NCBI RefSeq assembly: GCF_001625445.1
Contig: NZ_LWHG01000021.1
Location: 620,001 to 684,000, forward strand
DNA length: 64,000 bases
Direction: 5' to 3'
Source of the DNA: Haladaptatus sp. R4
GTDB lineage: Archaea > Halobacteriota > Halobacteria > Halobacteriales > Haladaptataceae
Shown: positions 55,979 through 64,000 of the stretch, piece after piece
Layout of the letters: each line of letters starts with the position of its first letter
Position numbering within the stretch: position 1 is the first letter of the stretch
Program-made: the position numbers and the translations under genes
The notes under the pieces: model-generated
What the model saw: the letters and a program-made list of their open reading frames with translations, nothing else
The model's database searches: none
Told to the model about the DNA's origin: nothing

Positions 55979-56405
55979 GTTCCTCGTTTCGTTCCGGTTC
56001 GTGAGTCCGGTCACCGTCGGAATCGTGGACCTCGCCGTCGATGCAGGACGAACAGTAGTCGTTTTCTCCCCCGTCGATCGTCCAGAGCGGAACGCCGAAC
56101 AGCACCGCCTGTTTCGTGTACGTCCGCCGCTGTCCGGTCTCGATAGTCGAGTCACAGACGCTACAGTCGGTCCCTCCGTCCACCGGTTCCGTGTCCACTC
56201 GGCGTTCGATGCCGACCGTAGAGCGCGGATACTGGACGAGATTCGAATCGAGCACGAAAAATACGAGGGTGAAATAAAGTCCCATCAGCGCCAGGTCCGG
56301 GACCGGCCAATCCATCCCGAAAAAGAGGTATGCCAGCAGTATGGGGACGCCGATTTTGGTCACGGCCCGGCGGATACGGGCGGCCAGCGTCGAAGGGCGA
56401 GACAT
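55959..56405 (-). CDS. Membrane protein with zinc-binding cysteine pairs
   Basis: 148 aa. A hydrophobic hairpin (GVPILLAYLFFGMDWPVPDL, LMGLYFTLVFFVLDSNLV) is followed by a soluble segment with CSVC (around residue 81) and CSSC (around residue 119), suggesting one Zn site. The tail is an acidic EREPEPN. Unknown function; haloarchaea-specific. The 3' end is inside the low-complexity repeat. Confidence 0.65.
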   Translation of the reverse strand: MSRPSTLAARIRRAVTKIGVPILLAYLFFGMDWPVPDLALMGLYFTLVFFVLDSNLVQYPRSTVGIERRVDTEPVDGGTDCSVCDSTIETGQRRTYTKQAVLFGVPLWTIDGGENDYCSSCIDGEVHDSDGDRTHEPERNEEREPEPN

Positions 56406-56475
56406 CCCGTGAAAATGAGTTGTTCTGACAGTTAATCGTTCGCATGATTCGACACGAGTTCGGAGCCGATGAGCC

Positions 56476-57909
56476 TCAATCGGCGTTCTCGGCCGTTTCC
56501 CCGCTCGCGTCGGCGTACTTCCCGCTCGTGCCGCCGCGCAGGTCGGCTTCGATCTCTTCGAGAGAACGGCCCTTCGTCTCCGGAACCTTCCAGTAGACGA
56601 ACAGCAGGGAGAACAGGCTCAAGACGGCGTACAGCCCGAACGTCCCCGTCTGTCCGATGCCGCCGAACTCGACCCCGGAGAACGTCCCGCCGTTGATGAG
56701 CGTGAGGAACGTCAGCGAGACGAGGAGGTTCGCGGCCCAGTTGGCGACGGTGACGACGCCCATGGCCGACCCACGGACTTGAAGTGGGTAGATTTCGGAG
56801 ATGAGCAACCAGAACACCGGTCCCATTCCGATGGCGAAAAAGCCGACGTAGAACATCAGACTGCCCACGGCGGCCCACCCGACGACACCCGACAGGCCGG
56901 GGAGGAAGAACACAGCGCTCAACCCGCCGAGCGCGAGCACCATACCGGTCAGTCCCACGAGCAGGAGCGGACGACGGCCGACGCGGTCGACGAGGAGCAC
57001 CGCACAGATCGTCGCGCCGACGTTGACCAGTCCGACGCCGACGGTGGCGAGCAGGGATGCGGACGCCCCGAACCCGGTCGATTTGAAGATGGTCGGTGCG
57101 TAGTAGATGACGGTGTTGATACCGGTCACTTGCTGGAGGACGGCGAGACCGACGCCGACGATGAGCGCGGGACGAATCCACGATTCGAGTAGGGTCGAGG
57201 CGTCGTTCTCCTCGACTTTCGCCGTCTCCTCTATGTTCTGAATTTCCTCCTCGATACGGTCCTCCGAACGGGTTCGTGAGAGGACCGACCGGGCTTCGTC
57301 CAGGCGTCCGTTCTCGACCAACCAGCGCGGACTTTCCGGCATGAAGAGCATCCCGAGCGCGAGCGCCGCGGCCGGAACGACGCCGGACCCGAGCATCCAG
57401 CGCCAACCGCCCGGTCCCTTGAAAACGTAGTTGACGAGGTACGCGAGCAGGATACCGGACGTCACCGCGAGTTGGTTGAGCGAGACCAGCGACCCACGAA
57501 TCTTCGGCGGCGCGATTTCGGAGTTGTAGAGCGGTCCGACCATCGATGCGACGCCGATGGCGAACCCGACCACGAGACGCCCGACGACGAGCGCCGGGAC
57601 GTTCGGCGCGAACGCCATCACGACCGATCCGACGAAGAACACGCACGCCCCGGCGACCATGAGCCGACGTCGTCCCAATCGGTCCGCCAACCGCCCACCG
57701 GCGGCCGCTCCGACTATCGCGCCGACGAGCGTGGCGCTGACGATGATCTCCTGCATGAGATGGGTGAGACCGAAACTGTTGTCGATGTACAACAGCGCAC
57801 CCGAGATGACGCCCGTATCGAAGCCGAACAACAACCCGTTCAGCGCCGCAATCGCGGCGGTTATGTAGATAAATCGATTCGTTCCGGTATCTCTCGTAGC
57901 GTTTTCCAA
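56476..57909 (-). CDS. MFS sugar transporter (SP family)
   Basis: 477 aa with 12 membrane helices. Sugar-porter signatures: GLLFGFDTGVISGALLYI near residue 24, ADRLGRRRLMVAGAC, RGSLVSLNQLAVTSGILLAY, PESPRWLVENGRLDEA, VLQQVTGINTVIYYAPTIF, DRVGRRPLLLVGL, and PETKGRSLEEIE at the C-terminus. It is a typical proton-linked hexose or pentose importer; the sugar is not predictable. The promoter is likely in the AT-rich 57910-58100. Confidence 0.94.
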   Translation of the reverse strand: MENATRDTGTNRFIYITAAIAALNGLLFGFDTGVISGALLYIDNSFGLTHLMQEIIVSATLVGAIVGAAAGGRLADRLGRRRLMVAGACVFFVGSVVMAFAPNVPALVVGRLVVGFAIGVASMVGPLYNSEIAPPKIRGSLVSLNQLAVTSGILLAYLVNYVFKGPGGWRWMLGSGVVPAAALALGMLFMPESPRWLVENGRLDEARSVLSRTRSEDRIEEEIQNIEETAKVEENDASTLLESWIRPALIVGVGLAVLQQVTGINTVIYYAPTIFKSTGFGASASLLATVGVGLVNVGATICAVLLVDRVGRRPLLLVGLTGMVLALGGLSAVFFLPGLSGVVGWAAVGSLMFYVGFFAIGMGPVFWLLISEIYPLQVRGSAMGVVTVANWAANLLVSLTFLTLINGGTFSGVEFGGIGQTGTFGLYAVLSLFSLLFVYWKVPETKGRSLEEIEADLRGGTSGKYADASGETAENAD

Positions 57910-58100
57910 GACGAGTGCCTCCTGTCTGGATATCCCTGACGAATAACTACATTCTTTTTGCTTACGAGTGAAAAGTTGGATAATAATTATAAATATCGTT
58001 AATTCTGTTCGTGGTATGATTATTGTCGCACGTTTTTATAACCGGACGCGGGTCCGTGAAACGGGAACGGTTTATCCGACCGCGAACGCAGAGGAACCAT

Positions 58101-59170
58101 ATGGACGAGAACACGCTCACGATGACGCCGGGTCCGACCGCCGTCCCCGAGGACGTTCGGGAAGCGATGGCGAAACCGGCGATGAACCCCGACGTAAACC
58201 CCGAGTTCGCGTCGTACTACGAAACCCTCCTCGACAAACTGGCCCGCGTGTACGGCACGGACGACGACGTGGTCGTCCTCGGCGGCGAGGGAATCCTCGG
58301 TCTGGAAACCGCCGTCGAGTCACTGGTCTCGCCGGGCGAGGACGTCCTCTGCCTCGCCAACGGCCTGTACGGCGACGGCTTCGCCGATTTCGTCGAGATG
58401 GCCGGTGCAACCCGGTCGTCCACGATATCGACTACACCGAGGCGTTCGATCCCGAGCAAGTCGCCGAACTCGTCGAATCCGGCGAGTTCGCCGCCGCGAC
58501 GATGGTACACTGCGAGACGCCGACCGGCCTGCTGAACGATTTCGACGAGATTCTGGGAACGCTCCAAGACGCGGGCGTCCTCACCATCGTGGATGCCGTC
58601 TCGTCGCTCGGCGGGACGGCGGTCCCGGTCGAGAACATCGACGTCTGTCTCGGCGCGTCCCAGAAGTGTTTCAGTTCACCGCCCGGCCTGACCACCATGT
58701 CGGTCAGCGACGCTGCGTGGGAGAAAGTCGAGGCGACCGAACAGGACGGCTTCTACACCAGTCTGGAACCGTGGCAGGACGCGGATTTCTCGTTCCTTCC
58801 ATACACTCACCTCGTCTCGAACCTCTACGCGTTGGAGGCGTCGCTCGACCGAATTCTGGACGAAGGCAGGGAGAACGTCTTCGCGCGGCACGAATCCGCG
58901 GCCGACCGGTGCCGGAAACGGGGCGAGGAACTCGGACTCTCCCCCTTCCCCGGTTCCGAGTCCCTGTGCTCGCCCACCGTCACGGCCTTCGAAATAGAGG
59001 GACGGGCGACGGACGTACAGCGACAGTTGTACGACGACCACGACGTCCTCGTGACTACCGGACTGGGAGACCTGGAAAACGACATCCTCCGCGTCGGGCA
59101 CATGGGCTACAACGCGACGGAGACGAACGTCGAAACGACGATGGACGCGCTCGAATCCGTGCTCGATTGA
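58101..59170 (+). pseudogene. Class V aminotransferase (alanine/serine-glyoxylate type), frameshifted
   Basis: About 356 aa when repaired. Fold-type I PLP enzyme: MTPGPTAVPEDVREAMAKPA and VLGGEGILGLETAVESLVSP at the N-terminus; HCETPTGLLNDFDEILGTLQ, VDAVSSLGGTAVPVENIDVC and the PLP lysine in LGASQKCFSSPPGL near residue 190. The frame breaks near 58408: EMAGA should continue NPVVHDIDYTEAFDPEQVAE. Adding one G restores it. Relatives are serine-glyoxylate or alanine-glyoxylate aminotransferases and phosphoserine transaminases, so the substrate is open. Confidence 0.85.
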
Positions 59171-59181
59171 GCCAGCACCGA

Positions 59182-60252
59182 TCAATCAGCTAGCAGTTCC
59201 GGCGGTTCTTCATCCTCGGCATCGCGGGCGTCCTGCACCCAGAGGTCGCCGAACAGGTCGTCCTGGTCGAGCATGAGGGTGCCGCGGTGGGCCAGAAACA
59301 GCAGGGCGAGGTACGTCATCACGCGCGTCGAACCGACCATCTCGATTTCCGCATAGAGCACTTCCGTCCGTCCCGCTTCGTACTGGTCGAACAGCGCCTC
59401 CCGCACGTCCTCGATGACCGTCTCGATGTGCTCGTCGTGGGTCGTCCCCGTCACCTCCGACTCCGTCGGTTCGTCGTCGAACCGCATGTCGTCGCCCGAG
59501 TGGTAATCGAGGGTTTGGGTTCCCCGCCGGAAGCCCTGCGGCGAATCGCTGGTGTCGTACGTCCGTGATTCCTTCCACCACGACCCGCGTTCGTGCTCGC
59601 GCAGGTCGCGCACGAGTTCGTCCAGCGTCTCCGGCGTTCCGCGGGCGCTCTTCCGGTCGAGACGGCGCTCCATCTCGTCTTCGAGCGACGCGATGGGATC
59701 GAAGCCGTCCGACTCGTCCATCGCCATGGGCGCTTCCCACGGTTCCAGTTCCTCCTCCTCGAGTTCGTCGTCCGTGAGGAGCGCGTCGCTCTTCATCCGC
59801 AGGAGCACACTGGCGTAAAACAGCGCCCGGCCGGACGTCCGGAGGTCAGTCCCGTCCAACCGCGCGAGGAACTTGTCCGTCACGTCCACGATGTCGATGT
59901 CCCACGGCTCTATCTCGCCCTCCTCCGCCAACTGAACGAGGAGTTCGACCGGTTCGACTTCGTCGTCGTCGAAGTCGCTGGGGTCGTCGGGTTTCAGGTC
60001 CGAGAGCATCCCCGACTCGCCCCGCTCCCGGTCCTCGTGACCGGCGATGTTCAGCGGGATGTCGTCGTTTTCGTTTCGATTCTCCTTTGGAGAATCGTCG
60101 CTCACGGCGTTGCCGTTCGCGTCTGGAGATTCCTCTGGAATCTCGTTGCTCGCGGCTTCGTCGTCGTCTCGCGGCTCCGCCGCTCGACTGTCCGCGGAAC
60201 TCCGTTCCGCGCTATTCGCATCTCGATGCTCCTTCGGAACATCGCTAGTCAT
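59182..60252 (-). CDS. scpA: Segregation and condensation protein ScpA
   Basis: 356 aa. Kleisin partner of Smc. About 90 acidic, low-complexity residues come first (Asp/Glu/Asn-rich; several DSPKEN-like units), then the ScpA core VEPVELLVQLAEEGEIEPWD, IDIVDVTDKFLARLDGTDLR and SGRALFYASVLLRMKSDALL. The C-terminal winged helix is TRVMTYLALLFLAHRGTLML. The ATG at 60252 overlaps the end of smc by 8 nt, so the two are translated together. Confidence 0.9.
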   Translation of the reverse strand: MTSDVPKEHRDANSAERSSADSRAAEPRDDDEAASNEIPEESPDANGNAVSDDSPKENRNENDDIPLNIAGHEDRERGESGMLSDLKPDDPSDFDDDEVEPVELLVQLAEEGEIEPWDIDIVDVTDKFLARLDGTDLRTSGRALFYASVLLRMKSDALLTDDELEEEELEPWEAPMAMDESDGFDPIASLEDEMERRLDRKSARGTPETLDELVRDLREHERGSWWKESRTYDTSDSPQGFRRGTQTLDYHSGDDMRFDDEPTESEVTGTTHDEHIETVIEDVREALFDQYEAGRTEVLYAEIEMVGSTRVMTYLALLFLAHRGTLMLDQDDLFGDLWVQDARDAEDEEPPELLAD

Positions 60253-63200
60253 CCGCAGGCACCTCCTGCTCCCCGTCCAACCGAATACCCGTCACGCTGC
60301 TCACGTTGTCGCCCTGCATCGTCACCCCGATTGCGCGCTCCGAACGGTCGAGCATCGCGGAGCGATGCGAGACCACGACGAACTGGGCGTCGCCCGCGAG
60401 TTCGTCCACCATCTCGCCCACGCGTTCGGCGTTCACGGCGTCGAGGAAGGCGTCCACCTCGTCCAGCGCGTAGAACGGCGCGGGGTTGTAGCGCTGGATG
60501 GCGAAGATGAACGCCAGCGCGGTCAACGACTTCTCCCCGCCGCTCATCGCATCGAGACGTTGGACGGGTTTGTCTGCCGGTTGCGCCTTCATCGTCAGAC
60601 CGCCGTCGAACGGGTCGTCCTCGTCTTCGAGGAACAGTTCGCCCGACCCGGCCGACAGGCGCGTGAAGATGTCTTGGAAATGGTCGTCGATGGCGTCGAA
60701 CGCCTCCATGAACGTCTCCTTCTTCTGGGCTTCGTAGGAGTCGATGCGCTCCCGGATGCCGTCCCGTTCCTCCACCAGCGTCGCCTTGCGCTCCTTGAGG
60801 TCGTCCAACTCGTCGTCGACTTCGTCGTACTCGTCGATGGCGAGCATGTTGACGGGTTCGAGCGCCTCCATCGACCGCGTGAGTCGGTCGATGTTCTCCT
60901 GCACCTCGTCGTGATTCGGCACGTCCTCGGGGTCGTACTCGCCGACCTCCTCGCGGAGTTCGGCGACCTCCTCTTCGAGCCGATTTGCGCTTCGTTGGAG
61001 GCTTTCGAGGCGGTTCTCGACGGCTTCGACCTTCGACTGCTGTGAGTCGCGCTCGGACTTCGCCTCCTGCAGTTCCTCCTTCTGCTCGGCGCGCTCCTCC
61101 TTGAGTTCGGAGAGTTCCTCTTCGAGTTCGGAGACCGCTTCGCGCTTCGCTTCGAGGGTTCCTTCTTTCTCCTCGATGTCCGCTTCGAATTCCGCGATGC
61201 GCTCTTCCTGCTCTGCCTTGCGATTCTGCGCGGATTCCACGTCGTCGTGGAGGTCGTCGATGGCGTCCTCGGCGTACTGCTTTTCGAGTTGCAGTTCGTT
61301 GAGTTTGCCGTCGAGTTCATCCATCCGGTCGGAAAGCGAATCGATTTCGGCCTGTACCTCGTCGGCCCGGCTCGTCAACTCCGGAATCTGTGAATCCGCG
61401 AGTTCGCTCTCCAACTCCGAGATGTCGTCCTCGATGTCCGCGATGGTCTCGTCGTGATCGGACACCTCAGCGTCGAGTTCCTCCATTCGCTCGGTTACGT
61501 CCTCGCGCTCCTCCTGTAGTTCATCGATTTCCGACTGGAGCGAACCGATGCGCTCCTCGATGGATTCGAGTTCGGATTCCTTCTGCTCGATGTCGTTCTC
61601 GATGGTTCGGACCTGGTCGGTCGCGTCCGTCTGCCGGTCGCGGGCGTCGTCCAACCGCTCCTCGACGTCGTTGATCGAACTCCGGATGGACTGACGTTCG
61701 TCCTCCAACTCGTTGATTTTCCGCGCCACGCGCTCGATTTTCCCCTTTCCGGAGGCCGAAAAGGAGTACCGCGACCCGCTGGTCGAACCGCCGGTCATCG
61801 CCCCGCTCTTCTCCACGAGTTCGCCCGAGAGCGTGACGAGGCGGAAGTCGCCCATCAGGTCGCGGGCGGTTTCCATGTCCTCCACGACGAGCGTGTCGCC
61901 GACGACGTAGGAGAACACCGACGCGTACTGCGAATCGAAGTCGATGAGGTTGTACGCGAAATCGACCACCCCTGGCGTGTTCGGCACGGATGGAAGACGG
62001 CGCTTGTTCATCTTCGAAATCGGCAGGAACGTCGCCCGTCCGGCGTTTCGCTGTTTCAGGTACTCGATACAGCGCTGCCCGACGCTGTCGTCGTCGACGA
62101 CGACCTGCGCCAGTCGACCACCGGCGGCCGTCTCACACGCCGTCGCGTACTGCTGGTCCACGCTGCCGAGTTGGGCGACCGCCCCGTGAACGCCGTCCTG
62201 CCCGCTGTTCAGAATCGTGGAGACGGCGCGGCCGAACGAGGAATCACCGCTCTCGTTCGCCCGTGCGTCGAGTTTCGCGTACTCCTGCTGTTTCGACTGA
62301 ATTTTCCCCTCGACCGAATCCAAATCCGACTGGAGTTCGGACTTTTCGTCCTTGAGGTCCGACACCACGTCCTCTATCTGCCCGGCGTTCCGTTCGGCCT
62401 TCGTCAGTTCGTCGGCCAAATCGCCGAGTTCGGTTTCGAGTTGGGGGATTCGGTCGCGCGCTTCGGCGAGTTCGTTCTGTTTCTCGTTGACCGCGTCGGA
62501 ACGTCGTCGCGCCTCGTCCAGCAGTCGGTCCTTCTCGCGCTGACGCTCGTTCTTCTCTCCCTTCTCGGCTTCGAGCGCGTCCTTCTTCTCGGCGAGGTTG
62601 GCTTTCACCTCGTCGTACTCGGTGTCGACGTTCTCGATCTCCTCCTCGATCTCGGCGAGTTTCGACTCCTTCGTGCCGATCTCACCCTTGACCGAGGCCT
62701 TCTCGATTTTGATGTCGCGGATGTCGCCGTTCAGTTCGTCGACCGTCTCCTGCTTGCGGTCGATCTCCACGAACGCCTGTCGTCTTCGGCTTTCCGCATC
62801 CGAAATCTTCTCCTCGGCCGTCTCGGTTTTGTCTTCGAGACGGGAGATATCGCCTTTGACCTCCTCGATCTCGCTCTTGATGGCGAGTTGTTCGTCCTCG
62901 CCCTTGCGCTCGATCTCGGCGTTGAGTTCCTCCAACTTGTCTTCCAGTCGGACGACTTTGCCCTGCTTTTCGTCCAAATCGCGCTGGAGGGTAACGAGTT
63001 CCTCCTTTCGGGAGTCGATGTCCGCGCGGGTGGCGTCCAAATCGGAGCGCTTCTCCTCCAACTCGGCGGCCTTCAGATAGCCCTCGTACTCCTCTTTTTC
63101 CTCCCGAAGCCCCTGATATTCGAGCGCCGTCTCGCGCTCGTCGCGCAGTTGGTCGAGGCGGTCCTCCTTCTCCTCGATCCGGAGTTCGGCCTCCTCGACG

Positions 63201-63823
63201 CGGTCCTTGACCACTTCGAGTTCCTCCAAGGCGGCGTCCCGTTTCGCGTCGAACTCCGCCACTCCGGCGATTTCGTCGATGATTTCGCGCCGCTCGAACG
63301 GCGTCATGTTGATGATGCCGGTCACGTCGCCTTGCATGACGACGTTGTACCCCTCCGGCGTCACGCCCGCTTGCGCGAGCAAATCCTGAATGTCCGAGAG
63401 GTTGACCGAGCGACCGTTCAGATAGTAGTACGAATAGTAGTTGTCCTCGGTCTGCTTGACCCGCCGTTTGATGGTGATTTCGTCCACGTCACCGACGTTG
63501 TCGGTTCCGGCGGCGTTGACGACCTGTGCCCGGTCGAGGGTTCCGTCGGAGTTGTCGAGAATCACTTCGACCGAGGCTTCGAGCGGTCCGTTGCTCGTCC
63601 CCTCGTCTCCATCGTGGCCGGGATTGTAGATGAGGTCGGTCAGTTTCTCGGCGCGGATACCCCGCGTTCGGGCCAACCCGAGCGCGAAGAGCACGCTGTC
63701 GATGATGTTACTCTTGCCGGAGCCGTTCGGGCCGGTAACCACGGTGAAATCCTCGTAAAACGGGATTTCGGTCTTCCGGCCGAAGCTCTTGAACTTGTCG
63801 AGGACGAGCGTCTTGATGTGCAT
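60245..63823 (-). CDS. smc: Chromosome segregation ATPase Smc
   Basis: 1192 aa, full length. Walker A is VVTGPNGSGKSNIIDSVLFA near residue 31. Long coiled coils span about 170-510 and 680-1010. The hinge lies near 515-670 (GVHGAVAQLGSVDQQYATAC, FRLVTLSGELVEKSGAMTGG), the signature is RLDAMSGGEKSLTALAFIFA, and Walker B is PAPFYALDEVDAFLDAVNAE. Smc with ScpA compacts and separates chromosomes. The ATG at 63823 begins MHIKTLVLDKFKSFGRKTEI. Confidence 0.97.
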   Translation of the reverse strand: MHIKTLVLDKFKSFGRKTEIPFYEDFTVVTGPNGSGKSNIIDSVLFALGLARTRGIRAEKLTDLIYNPGHDGDEGTSNGPLEASVEVILDNSDGTLDRAQVVNAAGTDNVGDVDEITIKRRVKQTEDNYYSYYYLNGRSVNLSDIQDLLAQAGVTPEGYNVVMQGDVTGIINMTPFERREIIDEIAGVAEFDAKRDAALEELEVVKDRVEEAELRIEEKEDRLDQLRDERETALEYQGLREEKEEYEGYLKAAELEEKRSDLDATRADIDSRKEELVTLQRDLDEKQGKVVRLEDKLEELNAEIERKGEDEQLAIKSEIEEVKGDISRLEDKTETAEEKISDAESRRRQAFVEIDRKQETVDELNGDIRDIKIEKASVKGEIGTKESKLAEIEEEIENVDTEYDEVKANLAEKKDALEAEKGEKNERQREKDRLLDEARRRSDAVNEKQNELAEARDRIPQLETELGDLADELTKAERNAGQIEDVVSDLKDEKSELQSDLDSVEGKIQSKQQEYAKLDARANESGDSSFGRAVSTILNSGQDGVHGAVAQLGSVDQQYATACETAAGGRLAQVVVDDDSVGQRCIEYLKQRNAGRATFLPISKMNKRRLPSVPNTPGVVDFAYNLIDFDSQYASVFSYVVGDTLVVEDMETARDLMGDFRLVTLSGELVEKSGAMTGGSTSGSRYSFSASGKGKIERVARKINELEDERQSIRSSINDVEERLDDARDRQTDATDQVRTIENDIEQKESELESIEERIGSLQSEIDELQEEREDVTERMEELDAEVSDHDETIADIEDDISELESELADSQIPELTSRADEVQAEIDSLSDRMDELDGKLNELQLEKQYAEDAIDDLHDDVESAQNRKAEQEERIAEFEADIEEKEGTLEAKREAVSELEEELSELKEERAEQKEELQEAKSERDSQQSKVEAVENRLESLQRSANRLEEEVAELREEVGEYDPEDVPNHDEVQENIDRLTRSMEALEPVNMLAIDEYDEVDDELDDLKERKATLVEERDGIRERIDSYEAQKKETFMEAFDAIDDHFQDIFTRLSAGSGELFLEDEDDPFDGGLTMKAQPADKPVQRLDAMSGGEKSLTALAFIFAIQRYNPAPFYALDEVDAFLDAVNAERVGEMVDELAGDAQFVVVSHRSAMLDRSERAIGVTMQGDNVSSVTGIRLDGEQEVPADD

Positions 63824-63844
63824 GGATTGCTCGTGGGGGAGCCC

Positions 63845-64000
63845 CTACGCGACGATGATATCGTCGCCGGATCCGGATCCGGATTCGGAGGACTCCTCGT
63901 TGTCTGTTTCGTCCTTAGACTCGTCTGATTTAGCCTCTTCGGCCTGCGACGATTCCTCCTCCTCCTCCGCTTCCCGTGCCTGCTCCAGTTCGCGGATACG
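63845..64000 (-). CDS. C-terminal end of an acidic coiled-coil protein (DUF7518-type)
   Basis: Only the last 51 codons are in the window: a short helix (RIRELEQAREAEEEEE) and a Ser/Glu/Asp/Gly-rich tail ending SGSGSGDDIIVA. The gene runs off the edge and ends 21 nt upstream of smc. Haloarchaeal smc is usually preceded by a small coiled-coil protein of the DUF7518 family; this is a likely match, but most of it is not visible. Confidence 0.6.
   Translation of the reverse strand, partial: RIRELEQAREAEEEEESSQAEEAKSDESKDETDNEESSESGSGSGDDIIVA

Noticed and set aside
62171-63928. 585-codon plus-strand frame
   Set aside because: Antisense to smc; Leu/Val/Phe-rich repeats mirror the coiled-coil codons.
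1-64000. CRISPR arrays, rRNA, tRNA, IS elements, prophage
   Set aside because: No regularly spaced repeats, no rRNA-like stretches, no tRNA T-arm motifs that fold, and no transposase or integrase proteins were found.

Overview
The window is a 64 kb piece of a haloarchaeal chromosome (class Halobacteria). The evidence is high GC with strong GC3 bias, very acidic proteins, a TFB transcription factor, archaeal-only enzymes (3-dehydroquinate synthase II, ADTH synthase, GGGP synthase, MfnA, NAC, archaeal AspRS) and many haloarchaea-restricted small families. From memory, the gene content between trpC and ppsA resembles the corresponding Haloferax volcanii region (trp/aro, CTAG methylase, AglD, pyruvate kinase, MetRS, PpsA), so this looks like conserved core chromosome. 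I cannot name the genus. I found no rRNA, tRNA, CRISPR array, IS element or prophage.

Layout. 0-8 kb: folate (FolC-FolP fusion) and purine genes (PurN-PurH fusion, PurB), with a zinc-ribbon P-loop kinase and an SRPBCC protein. 8-9.5 kb: small membrane and zinc-ribbon proteins. 9.4-15.1 kb: a complete, translationally coupled minus-strand operon dapA-dapB-dapD-lysA-dapF-dapE for lysine through the succinylase diaminopimelate route. 15.4-20.5 kb: metallophosphoesterase, NYN nuclease-like protein, the PUA-NAC-TrmI cluster, a GNAT, and an MGMT-like protein lacking the acceptor cysteine. 20.6-28.1 kb: aromatic amino acid block (trpCBA, ADTH synthase, 3-dehydroquinate synthase II, aroD). 28.1-33.5 kb: CTAG-type DNA methylase, TFB, BtuF-like protein, NTPase, AglD-like glycosyltransferase. 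33.7-43 kb: regulators, SPFH/NfeD pair, pyruvate kinase, MetRS, VTT membrane protein. 43-48.8 kb: MfnA, an orphan Tat solute-binding protein, PpsA, a DUF7344-type regulator. 49-60 kb: PhzF, GGGP synthase, an ABC exporter with its own TetR regulator, AspRS, MtnP, a sugar MFS transporter and a class V aminotransferase. 59-64 kb: ScpA, Smc and the end of an acidic protein.

Six otherwise well conserved genes (folCP, purNH, tfb, btuF-like, ppsA, class V aminotransferase) are broken by eight single-base-type indels. Each is repaired by adding or removing one base, so residual sequencing or assembly error is the simplest explanation, although real decay cannot be excluded from sequence alone.

The non-coding signals most worth a look are: four consecutive hairpins between convergent genes at 4020-4159; a nested three-stem hairpin at 41466-41530 upstream of metG; a shared GTTCAACTAT inverted repeat in two unrelated intergenic regions; a direct-repeat pair flanking an AT-rich divergent promoter at 33605-33710; and a palindrome carried in frame inside trpA. 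I did not identify a convincing new multi-gene system.
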